Origin: Aliiroseovarius halocynthiae
Lineage (GTDB): Bacteria > Pseudomonadota > Alphaproteobacteria > Rhodobacterales > Rhodobacteraceae
Direction: 5' to 3'
Length of the DNA: 64,000 nucleotides
Assembly: GCF_007004645.1 (NCBI RefSeq)
Contig: NZ_ML660019.1
Coordinates: 1,753,098-1,817,097, forward strand
The notes beneath the pieces are model-generated. The model saw nothing but the letters and a program-made list of their open reading frames with translations, made no database searches and was not told the DNA's origin. Position 1 is the stretch's first letter; every line of letters starts with the position of its first letter. Shown one piece after another: positions 8,882-18,876 of this stretch. The translations under genes were made by a program, and so were the position numbers.

Positions 8882-11173
8882 TCAGTTCGGGCGATCCACC
8901 CGGATGGTCACATGAGCCGTGCCCCGCACGGGCTTGGGCCATTTCAACTGCGCCAGCTGGGCACTGCTGCCCTGATTGACCAAAACATGTGGATTGCTCC
9001 AGACTTGGGCGTTGGAGTTATCTCGCAGGTCGCCCTCGATCACGACTGAAGACACCGTACGCGCATTGCCACCGAAAGGAAGATAATCTGACGCATCCAA
9101 AGTCCATGTACTTGCGCCAGTATTCTGATTGAACTCCAACGTCACCGGAGAAATCGTACGTTGATCGATCCCTACAAAAACGTTGTCCTGAAAGGTAACA
9201 TCCCGCGTTCCCCACCCATTCAACGTGCCATGAGTTGTCGATACGCTTTCGATCCGGTCAATCCGTCCGTTCAGCGTGCGAAAGGTATTGTTGCAGACAT
9301 GGAAGCCCGACAGATAGTGCCCGGTACCAAAGGGCTTGATTACAATCCAGTTAAACCACGATGCCACGTCGTTGGCTGTAAAGATATTATCCGTGACCGT
9401 CATGCCGCCAAAGGCAAGTTCGACACCGAAATTCGGGCTGGCGTCGTGTTCGTTGTTCCACTCGATGAAACAGTTGTCGACATAGTTGCCTGTCACAACA
9501 GTCTTATTATTCTCAAGCGTGAAGACCAGACCTGCCACACGTGGTCCATCGGTCACTTCGTCCCCTTGAAACAGGTGATTTCCTTGGATGATGTGACCCG
9601 CACCATGAAGCACCATAGACGTGCCCATACGCTGAAACCGCGTATCGCGAATTTTCGTATCATTTGCGTTCACGTTCAACGCAACAGAAACCCGGTCTGT
9701 GGCAGGCATGCTTTGCTCTGCCGAGATAAACTGGCAGCGATCCACATGCAAATCCTGACATGCGCGCCCGGTCGAACTAATTCCGTGGTTTTTAGGTTTG
9801 ATGAAGTGACAATCCTGAAACACCATATTTTCGCCATCACGTGCCAGCATGACCGCCGAGGCATGTGAATTGCACTGAAACTCAACCTCAATCAAGTTCA
9901 TGCGCCGCAGCTCAGCGAATCCTCCGAAATCCAGCACATACTGGTGGCGCGTAAACGTATAGGTCTGGCTAGCCCCAGCCCCCCACAGCGGGCGGCTCAG
10001 TGTGATTTCTTCTGCACCAACGTCTACTGATTTTACATAAACTTCACGACCGACCCCATTGCCAGTCACGATCGCCCCAGGTCGAACAGCTGAAATGCCC
10101 ACAACATTGGTCAATTTCATTGGATTGGCAGGATTATATTGTGCAGCAGATGTCGTGACATCATCATCCCACGCAGAGCCCCCAATAACATAGAATTGCC
10201 CGTTGCGGATTGCGCGGCGAATTAGGAAACTGTCTGCCGTAGAATATGCGCTCTGCATATCGATGGGCTCGGTTACGTCGATACGCCGACCACACATGTC
10301 CAGAACCTTGTGATCAGCATAATGCAACAGAGCTTGAAACGCTTTTCGGAAGCCCAAAAGCTCGCTACCGAATGCGTCGATGTAAGTGGGCAGATCAAAA
10401 GACCGTGTCAGCGACAAATAGACGTTGTCCGCCATCGTCATCGTACCCTCGAAGCGGATATCCGTATGCAGCGTCAGGTTTGCGCCGATGTGAAACACCC
10501 CATCGGGCACCAGAAGGGTACGCCCCCCCGAGGCAGCATCGGCGGCTTGGAACGCCGCGCGGTCATCTGTGACGCCATCACCAACCGCCCCAAAATCCCG
10601 CACATCTACCCAGTCCATCATGTCGCGCAGATACGCCCCGGTAACGTCTTCAACGATGATATCGTCAATGCGCACTGAAGCCCCGTTCGACCCCGTCATA
10701 TCCAGCCCGATATGGGCATAGGCCACATCAGCACCCCAAACCATGTCGACGCTCGACCGGCTACCCGATCCGATGATCGCCGATACTTCGACCACTTCGC
10801 CATATGACGTCAGCGCGACATCGGATCCAGTTTCGACATATCCGGCTGCGTGGCCTCCACCTGACAGGCTGGGTCGCGCGGCGATGCGCACCGAAGGCAG
10901 CGGCCCCGAAATCGCCTTGACCCGCGCACGCACCCGTAAATAGCACCCCTGCTCGAACGGGGTTTGGCCCATATAGCGCAGGGTCTGCGTGTTCTGATCC
11001 TTGAACAGCTCTAGACAGCTGTCGAAATCCTGATCGGCCGGAACAATCGCCGCATTACCCGCCCCGTCATAGGTCAGAGTGCCGGGCGTGCCGTCCTCGC
11101 TTGACCAGACTGCCAGCCCATCCGCAAATTCAGGCGGCATGAACACCACCCCTTCGGTAATCGCCTTGTTCAT
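8882..11173 (-). CDS. Pectate-lyase-3-type beta-helix protein (tailspike-like)
   Basis: A 763-residue protein. Residues 1-185 look like beta-sandwich/carbohydrate-binding sequence (SCLELFKDQNTQTLRYMGQT). Near residue 195 the entry motif of Pectate_lyase_3/GH28-related proteins appears, VDVRDFGAVGDGVTDDRAAF, followed by many short parallel beta-helix turns rich in Asn and Gly (VTGNYVDNCFIEWNNEHDA). There is no signal peptide or membrane segment, unlike typical secreted pectinases. The chosen ATG at 11173 follows AAGGGAACC. It is monocistronic. It could be a surface polysaccharide enzyme exported by a leaderless route, or a phage or gene-transfer-agent spike. Family confidence is good, role confidence is low. 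Confidence 0.8.
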   Translation of the reverse strand: MNKAITEGVVFMPPEFADGLAVWSSEDGTPGTLTYDGAGNAAIVPADQDFDSCLELFKDQNTQTLRYMGQTPFEQGCYLRVRARVKAISGPLPSVRIAARPSLSGGGHAAGYVETGSDVALTSYGEVVEVSAIIGSGSRSSVDMVWGADVAYAHIGLDMTGSNGASVRIDDIIVEDVTGAYLRDMMDWVDVRDFGAVGDGVTDDRAAFQAADAASGGRTLLVPDGVFHIGANLTLHTDIRFEGTMTMADNVYLSLTRSFDLPTYIDAFGSELLGFRKAFQALLHYADHKVLDMCGRRIDVTEPIDMQSAYSTADSFLIRRAIRNGQFYVIGGSAWDDDVTTSAAQYNPANPMKLTNVVGISAVRPGAIVTGNGVGREVYVKSVDVGAEEITLSRPLWGAGASQTYTFTRHQYVLDFGGFAELRRMNLIEVEFQCNSHASAVMLARDGENMVFQDCHFIKPKNHGISSTGRACQDLHVDRCQFISAEQSMPATDRVSVALNVNANDTKIRDTRFQRMGTSMVLHGAGHIIQGNHLFQGDEVTDGPRVAGLVFTLENNKTVVTGNYVDNCFIEWNNEHDASPNFGVELAFGGMTVTDNIFTANDVASWFNWIVIKPFGTGHYLSGFHVCNNTFRTLNGRIDRIESVSTTHGTLNGWGTRDVTFQDNVFVGIDQRTISPVTLEFNQNTGASTWTLDASDYLPFGGNARTVSSVVIEGDLRDNSNAQVWSNPHVLVNQGSSAQLAQLKWPKPVRGTAHVTIRVDRPN

Positions 11174-11317
11174 AAGGTTCCCTTTCCGGTCGATATCCAC
11201 GCAAAGCCCCGCGCAGACGCGACGAAGGCGCAGGTCGGGGCGAGAAACGCCAAAAGGGGTAAGTGGCTGGGGTTAATGGGCCATAAGACCGGCGTGCGTT
11301 GCGCCCACTGCCAAAGA

Positions 11318-11350
11318 AAAAACGGCGCCCAAAACGCTGGGCACCGTTAA
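11318..11350 (-). terminator. Rho-independent terminator after lysK
   Basis: On the reverse strand AACGGTGCCCA and TGGGCGCCGTT form the stem and are followed by TTTTTTC. It begins about 25 bases past the lysK stop. Confidence 0.85.
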
Positions 11351-11372
11351 TAATTTCAAAGCCTTACAGGCC

Positions 11373-13034
11373 TTATTTCACCAGATCTCCGGCCAGAGCT
11401 GTGTCGATCAGAACCGCAGTCTCTTTTGCCCCATAAAGGGCTGCAAACCCACCAAACCGTGGGCCTTGGCTGGTGCCCAACAGCACCTCATACAATGCCT
11501 TGAACCAGTCGCGCAGGTTGTCGAACCCGTGCAACTTGCCCACCGCATAGACCACCGATTGCAGGAACTCATCCGAGCCGAAATCGACCTCGGGCAGCGG
11601 ATCTTCATTGCCCATCATCTCATTCTTCTTCGCGATCAACGACAATGCCGCGTCGCCATCACGGAAACCATTGGCCAGTTCTTCAAGCGCGCCACGCTCT
11701 TGATCCGTGGGCAGGCGGAACTCTTTCGCGGGTTCCACGAAGTCCTTGTAGTAGGAAACAGCATAACCCGCTGCTGCATCCAGATCCGGGTGCGTCGAAG
11801 GGCTGGCATCGGGCGCATAGCGCTGAATGAAACCCCAAAGCTGCGCTTTGTCATCCGCATGTGCGACCGATGCCAGATTGAGCAGCATCGAGAACGGAAC
11901 CACCATATTCGACACCGGCACGTCGCCGCCGTGGATATGCCACACCGGGTTGTTCAACTGCTGCTTCAGATCCTGCTTGTGATACGCATTCAGCTGCTGG
12001 TGATACTCGTCCATCGCCTTGGGGATCACATCGAAATGCATCCGTTTTGCGGTCTTGGGCTTCAGATACATGAAATAGGCCAAGCTCTCGGTCGACGCAT
12101 AGGTCAGCCACTCGTCGATCGAAATCCCGTTGCCCGAGGTTTTCGAGATCTTCTGACCATTGGCATCCAAGAACAGCTCATAGGTGAAATGTTCTGGCGC
12201 ACGGTGGCCCAGAATGCGGCAGATCTTGTCATAGATTGGCGTATTGGTGCTGTGATCCTTACCATACATCTCGAAATCGACTTCCAGCGCCGCCCAGCGC
12301 GCGCCAAAGTCCGGCTTCCACTGCAACTTCACATTGCCGCCGGTGACGGGCAGCGTCCACTCACGGCCGTCCTCGTCATCAAAGGTGATCGTGTGATCCT
12401 CGGCGTTCACCTCTTTCATCGGGACATACAGAACACGACCGGTCTCCGGGTGGATCGGCAGGAAGATCGAATAGGTCTGGCGACGCTCTTCTCGCAGAGA
12501 TTTCAGCATCACCTCCATGATATCGCCATACTTCTCGACCGCACGCTTCAGCACCTCGTCAAACTGGCCCGAGCCATAGAATTCAGTTGCCGAGTAGAAG
12601 TCGTACTCAAACCCAAACGTGTCCAAGAACCGACGCAGCATGGCATTGTTATGATGGCCAAAGCTTTCATGGGTGCCGAACGGATCCGGCACGCTGGTCA
12701 GCGGCTTTTGCAAGTGGTCATGAAGGCTTTCCGAGTTCGGAACGTTGCCCGGCACCTTGCGCATCCCGTCCAGATCGTCCGAGAAGCAGACCAGCTTGGT
12801 CGGAATGTCCGAAATCACCTCGAAGGCCCGCTGGATCATCGTGGTGCGTGCGACTTCGCCAAAAGTGCCGATATGGGGCAGACCCGACGGGCCATAGCCC
12901 GTTTCAAACAGCACATATCCCTTCTCAGGCGCGCCCTTCTGATAGCGTTTCAGCACCCGGCGCGCTTCTTCAAAGGGCCAGGCTTTTGACGCCATCGCGG
13001 CGTCACGCATTTCAGGGCTGATCTGATCAGTCAT
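11373..13034 (-). CDS. lysK: Lysyl-tRNA synthetase, class I
   Basis: A 553-residue class I LysRS, the archaeal-type enzyme typical of alphaproteobacteria; it charges tRNA-Lys. The HIGH-type motif lies in [20 protein letters not shown] near residue 50. The KMSKS-type loop is [20 protein letters not shown] near residue 285. The long helical C-terminal domain is complete. The protein starts [20 protein letters not shown] at 13034. A 507-codon open frame runs antisense to this gene (11466-12989); it mirrors this coding sequence and is not considered real. Confidence 0.95.
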   Translation of the reverse strand: MTDQISPEMRDAAMASKAWPFEEARRVLKRYQKGAPEKGYVLFETGYGPSGLPHIGTFGEVARTTMIQRAFEVISDIPTKLVCFSDDLDGMRKVPGNVPNSESLHDHLQKPLTSVPDPFGTHESFGHHNNAMLRRFLDTFGFEYDFYSATEFYGSGQFDEVLKRAVEKYGDIMEVMLKSLREERRQTYSIFLPIHPETGRVLYVPMKEVNAEDHTITFDDEDGREWTLPVTGGNVKLQWKPDFGARWAALEVDFEMYGKDHSTNTPIYDKICRILGHRAPEHFTYELFLDANGQKISKTSGNGISIDEWLTYASTESLAYFMYLKPKTAKRMHFDVIPKAMDEYHQQLNAYHKQDLKQQLNNPVWHIHGGDVPVSNMVVPFSMLLNLASVAHADDKAQLWGFIQRYAPDASPSTHPDLDAAAGYAVSYYKDFVEPAKEFRLPTDQERGALEELANGFRDGDAALSLIAKKNEMMGNEDPLPEVDFGSDEFLQSVVYAVGKLHGFDNLRDWFKALYEVLLGTSQGPRFGGFAALYGAKETAVLIDTALAGDLVK

Positions 13035-13161
13035 CTGCTGTTTCCTTTATCACTCGGCGCATATCCGCGCCCTTTTGGGGCCTCGTGCCCCTAAGTCCCT
13101 CTCCCTATTGCCTAGGGGCATCGGGGTCAATATTCTGCACTGCAACGAATAGGAGCCCAAC

Positions 13162-13584
13162 GTGCAAGACATTCCCCATTCCCTGACCCCACAAGACAGC
13201 CTGATTGCCGTGATGATGGCTGTGTCGGCGTCGGATGAACACATTACCTCGGCCGAGCTGTTGACCATCGAGCGGATCGTCAACCACCTGCCCGTCTTCG
13301 CCACCTATGACCCGGACCGTTTCAAAACCGTCTCGCAAACCGTGTTTGATCTTTTCGCGGTCGAAGACGGCTTGGACGCGCTGTTCGGGTTGGTCCGCGA
13401 CAACCTGCCGGAAGATCTGTGGGAAACGGCCTATGCGCTGGCCTGCGATGTAGCCGCCGCTGATGGCGTACTGCAGGGACCCGAGCTGCGTATTCTGGAA
13501 GAGATCCGGTACGAGCTGAACATTGACCGCCTACACGCCGCAGCCATCGAACGCGGCGCACGGGCGCGGCACATGACGTTGTAA
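13162..13584 (+). CDS. TerB-like tellurite resistance family protein
   Basis: A 140-residue all-helical cytoplasmic protein resembling the TerB/DjlA-type domain. It has two acidic repeats of the family kind, MMAVSASDEHITSAELLTIE and ALACDVAAADGVLQGPELRI; the Asp/Glu positions are probable metal ligands. The start is GTG with AGGAG six bases upstream at 13151-13155. It is divergent from lysK with no other ter genes nearby, so tellurite resistance itself should not be assumed. These stand-alone proteins are common in Rhodobacteraceae. Confidence 0.82.
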   Translation: MQDIPHSLTPQDSLIAVMMAVSASDEHITSAELLTIERIVNHLPVFATYDPDRFKTVSQTVFDLFAVEDGLDALFGLVRDNLPEDLWETAYALACDVAAADGVLQGPELRILEEIRYELNIDRLHAAAIERGARARHMTL

Positions 13585-13592
13585 GCCGGATT

Positions 13593-13613
13593 GCCCGCCG
13601 GTTTTCGGCGGGC
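13593..13613. terminator. GC-rich hairpin between convergent genes
   Basis: GCCCGCCG, loop GTTTT, CGGCGGGC forms an eight-pair hairpin nine bases after the TerB-like gene. There is no T run, so termination here is only a guess. Confidence 0.45.
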
Positions 13614-13686
13614 AGCATGCGCTCGACAGATCGAGACTCGATCAGCCGCGCCGGCCTGACAGTCGTCGTCGACAGGCAAGCTTCAG

Positions 13687-14178
13687 TCAAGCGGCTAGGT
13701 TCAGAAGGATCGCGCTTACCCACAGCCCCAGACCAAACACGCCATGTGTGATCACGCTTTTCAAGCGCATTTTCCAGGGATTGGGCAGTTTCGCGACGGC
13801 AATTCCCCAGCCAAACAAAGGCTGAAAGACCAGCCACGGCACCAGAACGGTCGCCAGCCCAAAGCTTAACCCTTGCCAGATCTGCGGCACTTTCACCGCA
13901 GACGGTCCAAACATCGCCAGAAAAGCCACTCCGAAAAGCGCCCCAAGCAAAATATGCGCACCCCATCCAAGCGGCGCCTCGAAGTGTGCAGTGTGCGCAG
14001 CGCGAATATCTTGATGTACAAATCCGACATCTGGAACCCTTGCGATCCAACGCCCTACCAAGCAATAAAACCCGTTGGTTGCACCCCAGCCTTGGCGCAA
14101 AACTGCGACCACATCCATGATTATCGTTGCACATAAGCCAAGGGTGCCTCCTGCGATCAGGGTCTCGACGAAACTCAT
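13687..14178 (-). CDS. DUF2938 family membrane protein
   Basis: A 163-residue inner-membrane protein with four hydrophobic segments (for example ETLIAGGTLGLCATIIMDVV at the N-terminus and VITHGVFGLGLWVSAILLNL at the C-terminus). The pattern FYCLVGRWIARVPDVGFVHQ matches DUF2938. Start 14178 has AAGGAAAG upstream; the earlier start at 14208 would add a charged tail without a site. It is divergently transcribed from a MerR regulator, which probably controls it. The biochemical function is not known to me. Confidence 0.82.
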   Translation of the reverse strand: MSFVETLIAGGTLGLCATIIMDVVAVLRQGWGATNGFYCLVGRWIARVPDVGFVHQDIRAAHTAHFEAPLGWGAHILLGALFGVAFLAMFGPSAVKVPQIWQGLSFGLATVLVPWLVFQPLFGWGIAVAKLPNPWKMRLKSVITHGVFGLGLWVSAILLNLAA

Positions 14179-14242
14179 AGGCTTTCCTTTCTTTGATGAA
14201 TCCCGCACTATCCCTGCAACTTGAAGTCAGGTTTAAGTCAAC

Positions 14243-14650
14243 ATGTATGTTCTGGACATTGCCGAGGTCGCCGAGCGCAGCGGCCTAACCGCATCAACTC
14301 TGCGGTATTATGAAAAGCGGGGGCTCATCGCTTCCGACAGCCGCAATGGGCTGCGGCGTCAATATGATGACACTGTCTTGACCCAGCTCGCACTAATTAG
14401 ATTGGGTCAAAAGGCAGGTTACTCTCTTGACGAAATCGCAGAGCTCTTTCGCCCTCGCGACGGCGTATTGAAGCTCAGCCCTTCTGAGCTACGCCGACAA
14501 GCTGACGACCTGCGCATGCAAGCAAAGGATTTGCACACGACAGCGGCCCTTTTGGATCATATTGCGGCCTGTACCGCGCCATCGCATCTGGAGTGTCCGC
14601 GCTTCCAAAACCTGCTTAAGGCCACGCATTCCGCGCGACCTTTGACATGA
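14243..14650 (+). CDS. MerR family transcriptional regulator
   Basis: A 135-residue MerR-type activator/repressor. The winged helix is at residues 4-70 (DIAEVAERSGLTASTLRYYE, then KRGLIASDSRNGLRRQYDD), followed by a dimerisation helix to about residue 120. The C-terminal ACTAPSHLECPRF has two cysteines that could sense metal or redox, but the classical Hg, Cd or SoxR cysteine spacing is not evident. It is divergent from the DUF2938 gene with a 64-base shared promoter region, which suggests a regulator-target pair. Confidence 0.87.
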   Translation: MYVLDIAEVAERSGLTASTLRYYEKRGLIASDSRNGLRRQYDDTVLTQLALIRLGQKAGYSLDEIAELFRPRDGVLKLSPSELRRQADDLRMQAKDLHTTAALLDHIAACTAPSHLECPRFQNLLKATHSARPLT

Positions 14651-14851
14651 AAGTCTTTGATCGCCCGCTTGCGGCTACCAAGTCATCGCCTCGCCGACTA
14701 TGCAACCGAATTGGACATGACATATCGGTGAACTGCACGCGATTGAAACGCGCCGTCACGCACACCATATCCAGCATCAACGCAGCACCCCCAGAGGTTT
14801 GAAGACCTCGACCTACTCATGCTGCTGAACGCATAACATTTAGGAAGATCC

Positions 14852-15550
14852 ATGCTGCAAGATTTCAAGATTACCCAGCGCTGGCCTGCCACGCAGCCGG
14901 ACGTCATCCAGCTCTATTCACTGCCCACGCCGAACGGTGTGAAAGTTTCAGCCATGTTGGAAGAAACTGGGCTGCCATACGAAGCGCATCGCGTCTCGAT
15001 CATGGACGGCGATCAGTTCACACCCGAGTTCCTGTCGTTGAACCCCAACAATAAGATCCCCGCGATCATTGATCCCAACGGGCCAGACGGCAAACCACTC
15101 CCCTTGTGGGAGACCGGTGCCATTTTGATTTATCTGGCTGAAAAATCAGGTAAGTTTCTGCCCACCGACGCGGCGAAACGCGCGGAAGTCATTCAATGGC
15201 TGATGTGGCAGATGGGCGGTTTTGGCCCAATGCTGGGTCAGTTTGGCTTCTTCTATGCGTTTGGCGGGAAAGAGATCGAAGACAAGCGTCCCATGGAACG
15301 GTATCGCGACGAAGCCAAGCGCCTGCTGGGTGTGTTGGACAAGCGACTGGAAGGGCGCGAGGTTGTGGCCGGTGACGAATATTCGATCGCAGACATCGCC
15401 ATTTGGCCCTGGGTCCGCGCGCTGTTCACCGCGTATAATGCCAGTGACGTCTTGGAGCTTGAAAGCTTCCCGAACGTGCTACGCTGGCACACGGCATGCG
15501 CGGATCGTCCAGCGTCAAAGATCGCAGTGGACATGCCACCGAAACCCTAA
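14852..15550 (+). CDS. Glutathione S-transferase, YfcG/YghU-like
   Basis: A 232-residue cytosolic GST with an N-terminal thioredoxin fold (residues 18-100) and an all-helical C-terminal domain. IQLYSLPTPNGVKVSAMLEE carries the TPNG motif of Nu-class (YfcG/YghU) disulfide-bond reductases, in which Thr and Asn replace the usual Ser/Tyr. SLNPNNKIPAIIDPNGPDGK is the cis-Pro loop. AGGAAG precedes the ATG. A 200-base gap separates it from the MerR gene and shows nothing recognisable. Confidence 0.9.
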   Translation: MLQDFKITQRWPATQPDVIQLYSLPTPNGVKVSAMLEETGLPYEAHRVSIMDGDQFTPEFLSLNPNNKIPAIIDPNGPDGKPLPLWETGAILIYLAEKSGKFLPTDAAKRAEVIQWLMWQMGGFGPMLGQFGFFYAFGGKEIEDKRPMERYRDEAKRLLGVLDKRLEGREVVAGDEYSIADIAIWPWVRALFTAYNASDVLELESFPNVLRWHTACADRPASKIAVDMPPKP

Positions 15551-15574
15551 AGCTGCGGGCTTTTCTTAAACACC

Positions 15575-15599
15575 AAAGGGGCCACATGGCCCCTTTTTT
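15575..15599. terminator. Bidirectional terminator between GST and dacB genes
   Basis: AAGGGGCCACATGGCCCCTT is a near-perfect inverted repeat with a T run on its right side. It lies between two convergent genes and can serve the rightward GST gene; on the other strand its A/T flank is shorter. Confidence 0.85.
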
Positions 15600-17082
15600 A
15601 CGTTCCGAACAGCACGGACCAGCGAGCGATCAGATCATGCTGCAAACGCCGTGATCGGCGGCTCCAAACACGTGCCCCTTTTGGCCGCTCGCGTGCGGCG
15701 CGTTGGATTGCAGCGCGGCGTTCCAAATCACCGGTAAAGATCGCGAAGGCCAGCTCGCGGCCGTTGGGTGCGGTGACGTACCCCGCCAAGGTCGACACGA
15801 AATTCAACGTGCCCGTCTTGGCACGGATCACATGATTGCCGCCGTTGGGCAGCAGCTCGGATTTCGGCGGGATGTTTTTCAGCAGCGGGGCAAGGGCTCC
15901 GTCCGGCCCCAAAGATATCAGCGCCTTGACCATATCCCGTGCCGTCACGATCGACTGATCACTTAGCCCGCTATGATCAACAAACCGCAGACGGTTGGTG
16001 CCCAGCACCTCATGCGCCCAGTCCGACATCATGGCTGCTGAGCCATCCAAATCCCGTGGCGCCCCACGCGACTTGACGCTTGCGGCAAGCCCGACCACCT
16101 CGGCCGTCAGGTTCGTCGAATACTTTAGCATTCCCTGCACAATATCCGAGGTTGGCACCGAAGAATGCGTGACCAACGTCATGCCCGCCGCTTCCCCCGA
16201 TTGCATCTCGGGCCGTGGCAGTTTTACCCCCTGCCCACGTGCAAGTACCTGAAACACCTCGCCAGCATAGATGTCAGGGCGCCTCACCGGCAGCCACCGC
16301 GACCCGCCCTTGCCCAGCGCGGCCTGCGCCACGGTCCAGCTGTCCACGCCCGCCGCGTCCTGATACGTGAAGATGGGCGACTTGCGATCCACAACTTGCA
16401 TGCGTGCAACTTTCACGGCTGGGCGCAATGTCTCGGATCGTGCGTCCATCGCCACGTTCCAGCTTTGTCCGTCGCGCTTCCATTCGAAATGGACCCGGTT
16501 GAAGTTCAAATTCAGCCCAGAGATCGAGGGGTTGTACCCCAAGTGATCTGGCTGACCTGAATCAATCACCCGCTGATACGGCAAATAGGTTCCGTTCACA
16601 TAAAACCGTCCGGTGATGCCTTTCACGCCCTGCGCATGCAAATCCTTTGCCATCTGCGCCAGCGCATCCGTATCCAAAGTTGGATCGGCTCCACCCCGAA
16701 GGATCAGGTCCCCCTGCACCAGTCCACCCTGCACAGGACCAGTCGCAACCAAACGCGTTTGAAACACGTGATTTGCGCCCAATGTGTCAAGCGCATAGGC
16801 CGCCGTAACTGCTTTGGCCACGCTTGCCGGCGGCAAAGGAAGCACGGGGTTGCGCACCTCAAGCACCTCACCCGTGCGGGCGTCCGCCACCATAAACCCG
16901 ATCTTCCCCCCCAGCGCAGTTGCCGACACCAAAGCATCGACCGAAGGAAGACTTTTCTTGGCATAATCCCAAGGTTTTGGTTCTGGAAAAAGCGAGGTCG
17001 CAGGTGCGTTTGACCATGCGGGCGTTGAAACGCCTGCTCCGAGTCCAACCAAAAATGCGCGTCGTGAAAAGGTCATCGTCAT
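15598..17082 (-). CDS. dacB: D-alanyl-D-alanine carboxypeptidase/endopeptidase, PBP4 (S13)
   Basis: A 494-residue periplasmic penicillin-binding protein that trims or cleaves peptidoglycan peptides. The N-terminus MTMTFSRRAFLVGLGAGVST has a twin-Arg-like SRRAF motif and signal sequence. The three active-site motifs are present in order: SVAK (LPPASVAKAVTAAYALDT), SxN as STN (GMLKYSTNLTAEVVGLAASV) and KTG (IRAKTGTLNFVSTLAGYVTA). The extra domain between SxxK and SxN typical of PBP4 is present. The last ~25 residues are unusually Arg-rich. It is convergent with the GST gene. Confidence 0.92.
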   Translation of the reverse strand: MTMTFSRRAFLVGLGAGVSTPAWSNAPATSLFPEPKPWDYAKKSLPSVDALVSATALGGKIGFMVADARTGEVLEVRNPVLPLPPASVAKAVTAAYALDTLGANHVFQTRLVATGPVQGGLVQGDLILRGGADPTLDTDALAQMAKDLHAQGVKGITGRFYVNGTYLPYQRVIDSGQPDHLGYNPSISGLNLNFNRVHFEWKRDGQSWNVAMDARSETLRPAVKVARMQVVDRKSPIFTYQDAAGVDSWTVAQAALGKGGSRWLPVRRPDIYAGEVFQVLARGQGVKLPRPEMQSGEAAGMTLVTHSSVPTSDIVQGMLKYSTNLTAEVVGLAASVKSRGAPRDLDGSAAMMSDWAHEVLGTNRLRFVDHSGLSDQSIVTARDMVKALISLGPDGALAPLLKNIPPKSELLPNGGNHVIRAKTGTLNFVSTLAGYVTAPNGRELAFAIFTGDLERRAAIQRAARERPKGARVWSRRSRRLQHDLIARWSVLFGT

Positions 17083-17157
17083 GGGGGCGAGTTAACCGTC
17101 TGGCCCCGGTGCAATCAAGTCAGAAACCCACCCACGGGCATGTTATTTCCGATCGGT

Positions 17158-17754
17158 CTACCAGTCCCCACGCGCGCGGATCTGGGAAGACGAGACATCC
17201 AGCATGGGCACATTCACCAAGGACCATGCAGGCGCGTGCGACATGCGCAATTTGCTGGCCTGTCGCCCCGGAATCTGAGCCAACCGAAATCTGCGTGCCG
17301 CATTGGACATTCTGGCCGCCCCGCGATCCCCTGGCCGGGCCAAGATGCCCACGGGAACGTTCGACATAATCCAATCCCAGCGCTCCCACCGATGGAAATC
17401 CGCCAAATTGTCGGCCCCCATCAGCCAAATGAATTGCACACCGGGATAAAGCGTGATCAGCCTCTCAAGCGTTTCAGCGGTATAGCGCGTGCCGGTATAG
17501 GCCTCGATCTGCGTGACCTTCACCCGCGGGTGCTGCATCACGTCGCGCGCATGATCCACGCGCTGCGCCAACGGTGCCGGCCCGTGTTCCTTCAATGGAT
17601 TGCCGGGCGTCACCAGCCACCAGATCTGATCCAACCCGAACCGTTTCAGAGCTTCACGCGTGATGTGCACATGCCCTTCATGGGCGGGATCAAACGATCC
17701 CCCCAAAAGACCAATGACCTGACCGGGCCGCGCATATGGGAAGTTGTGACGCAT
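17158..17754 (-). CDS. nadD: Nicotinate-nucleotide adenylyltransferase
   Basis: A 198-residue enzyme joining nicotinate mononucleotide and ATP to form deamido-NAD. The nucleotidyltransferase motif is [31 protein letters not shown] and the C-terminal [10 protein letters not shown] (the ISSTxxR equivalent) are also present. The ATG at 17754 is chosen over a TTG at 17763. There is no convincing ribosome site, perhaps because translation is coupled to the aldo-keto reductase gene ending 15 bases upstream. Confidence 0.92.
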   Translation of the reverse strand: MRHNFPYARPGQVIGLLGGSFDPAHEGHVHITREALKRFGLDQIWWLVTPGNPLKEHGPAPLAQRVDHARDVMQHPRVKVTQIEAYTGTRYTAETLERLITLYPGVQFIWLMGADNLADFHRWERWDWIMSNVPVGILARPGDRGAARMSNAARRFRLAQIPGRQASKLRMSHAPAWSLVNVPMLDVSSSQIRARGDW

Positions 17755-17769
17755 CGTAGACAAGGGGGC

Positions 17770-18801
17770 TTAGTCTGTTTCCGACGACGCGGCCCACAGG
17801 TTCGCGGTCTCTTCATTGATACAGGCGTCGATCTCGACCAGTTCATCATCTGTGAAATCAAGACGCGCTACTGCGCCAGCACAATCCACGACCTGTTCGG
17901 GCCGTGAGGCACCGATCAGCGCCGAGGTGATCCCCCCCTCGCGCAGAACCCATGCAAGCGCCATCTGTGCCAAAGTCTGCCCGCGCCGTTCAGCAATCGC
18001 TGCCAGCGCGCGCAGGCTTTCAACGACGGTATCGGACACCAGATCACGCGCCAGAGACTTGCCTTGGCTGGCGCGACTATCCGCCGGAATACCCTTCAGA
18101 TATTTCCCGGTCAGAAGCCCCTGCGCCAGCGGTGTAAAGGCAATGGATCCCACGCCCAGCTCGGACAGGGTATCTTTCAACCCGTCCCTCTCGACCCAAC
18201 GGTTCAGCATATTATAGCTTGGCTGATGGATCAGGCAGGGCGTGCCCAGATCTTTCAAGATCGCCACAGCCTCGCGGGTGCGTTGACTGTTATAGCTTGA
18301 AATCCCCACATAAAGTGCCCGCCCCGAGCGCACAATATGATCCAACGCACCCATAGTTTCTTCAAGCGGCGTATCTGGATCAAACCGGTGGCTATAGAAG
18401 ATATCGACATAGTCCACGCCCATGCGTTTCAGGCTTTGATCACAGGATGCGATCAGATATTTTCGGCTGCCCCATTCTCCGTAAGGGCCGGGCCACATGT
18501 CGTACCCCGCTTTGGAACTGATGATCAACTCATCACGAAACCCAGCGAAATCACTGCGCAGGATCTCTCCAAACGCTTCTTCCGCGCTGCCTGCGGGCGG
18601 GCCGTAATTGTTGGCCAGATCGAAATGCGTAATCCCGTGATCAAACGCCGCCCGGCAAATCGCCTGCTTCGTCGCATGAGGAAAGTCATGTCCGAAATTG
18701 TGCCACAACCCCAAACTAATCGCGGGCAGCTTCAGCCCGGACGCGCCACAGCGCCGATACTCCATCTTTTCATAGCGATCTTCAGCGGGATGATAGGTCA
18801 T
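17770..18801 (-). CDS. Aldo/keto reductase, YghZ (L-glyceraldehyde-3-phosphate reductase) type
   Basis: A 343-residue NADPH-dependent (beta/alpha)8 oxidoreductase. It matches YghZ/Gpr along its length, including SLGLWHNFGHDFPHATKQAI, DLANNYGPPAGSAEEAFGEI and the Lys/Tyr catalytic region (ISSKAGYDMWPGPYGEWGSR). Near the C-terminus SALIGASRPEQV binds cofactor phosphate. AAGGAG precedes the ATG at 18801. A role in detoxifying methylglyoxal or L-glyceraldehyde 3-phosphate is inferred from the family. It is upstream of nadD on the same strand. Confidence 0.9.
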   Translation of the reverse strand: MTYHPAEDRYEKMEYRRCGASGLKLPAISLGLWHNFGHDFPHATKQAICRAAFDHGITHFDLANNYGPPAGSAEEAFGEILRSDFAGFRDELIISSKAGYDMWPGPYGEWGSRKYLIASCDQSLKRMGVDYVDIFYSHRFDPDTPLEETMGALDHIVRSGRALYVGISSYNSQRTREAVAILKDLGTPCLIHQPSYNMLNRWVERDGLKDTLSELGVGSIAFTPLAQGLLTGKYLKGIPADSRASQGKSLARDLVSDTVVESLRALAAIAERRGQTLAQMALAWVLREGGITSALIGASRPEQVVDCAGAVARLDFTDDELVEIDACINEETANLWAASSETD

Positions 18802-18876
18802 AACTGCTCCTTCGGGATTGCCCTGCGCCCTTTGTCTGGCTAAGACAACCGGAAGTCAAACACGAGGACGCGCAAC

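Noticed and set aside
11466..12989. 507-codon open frame on the plus strand
   Set aside because: It lies wholly antisense to lysK, whose protein has all class I LysRS motifs. Long antisense frames are expected in GC-rich DNA, and this one has no recognisable sequence or ribosome site.
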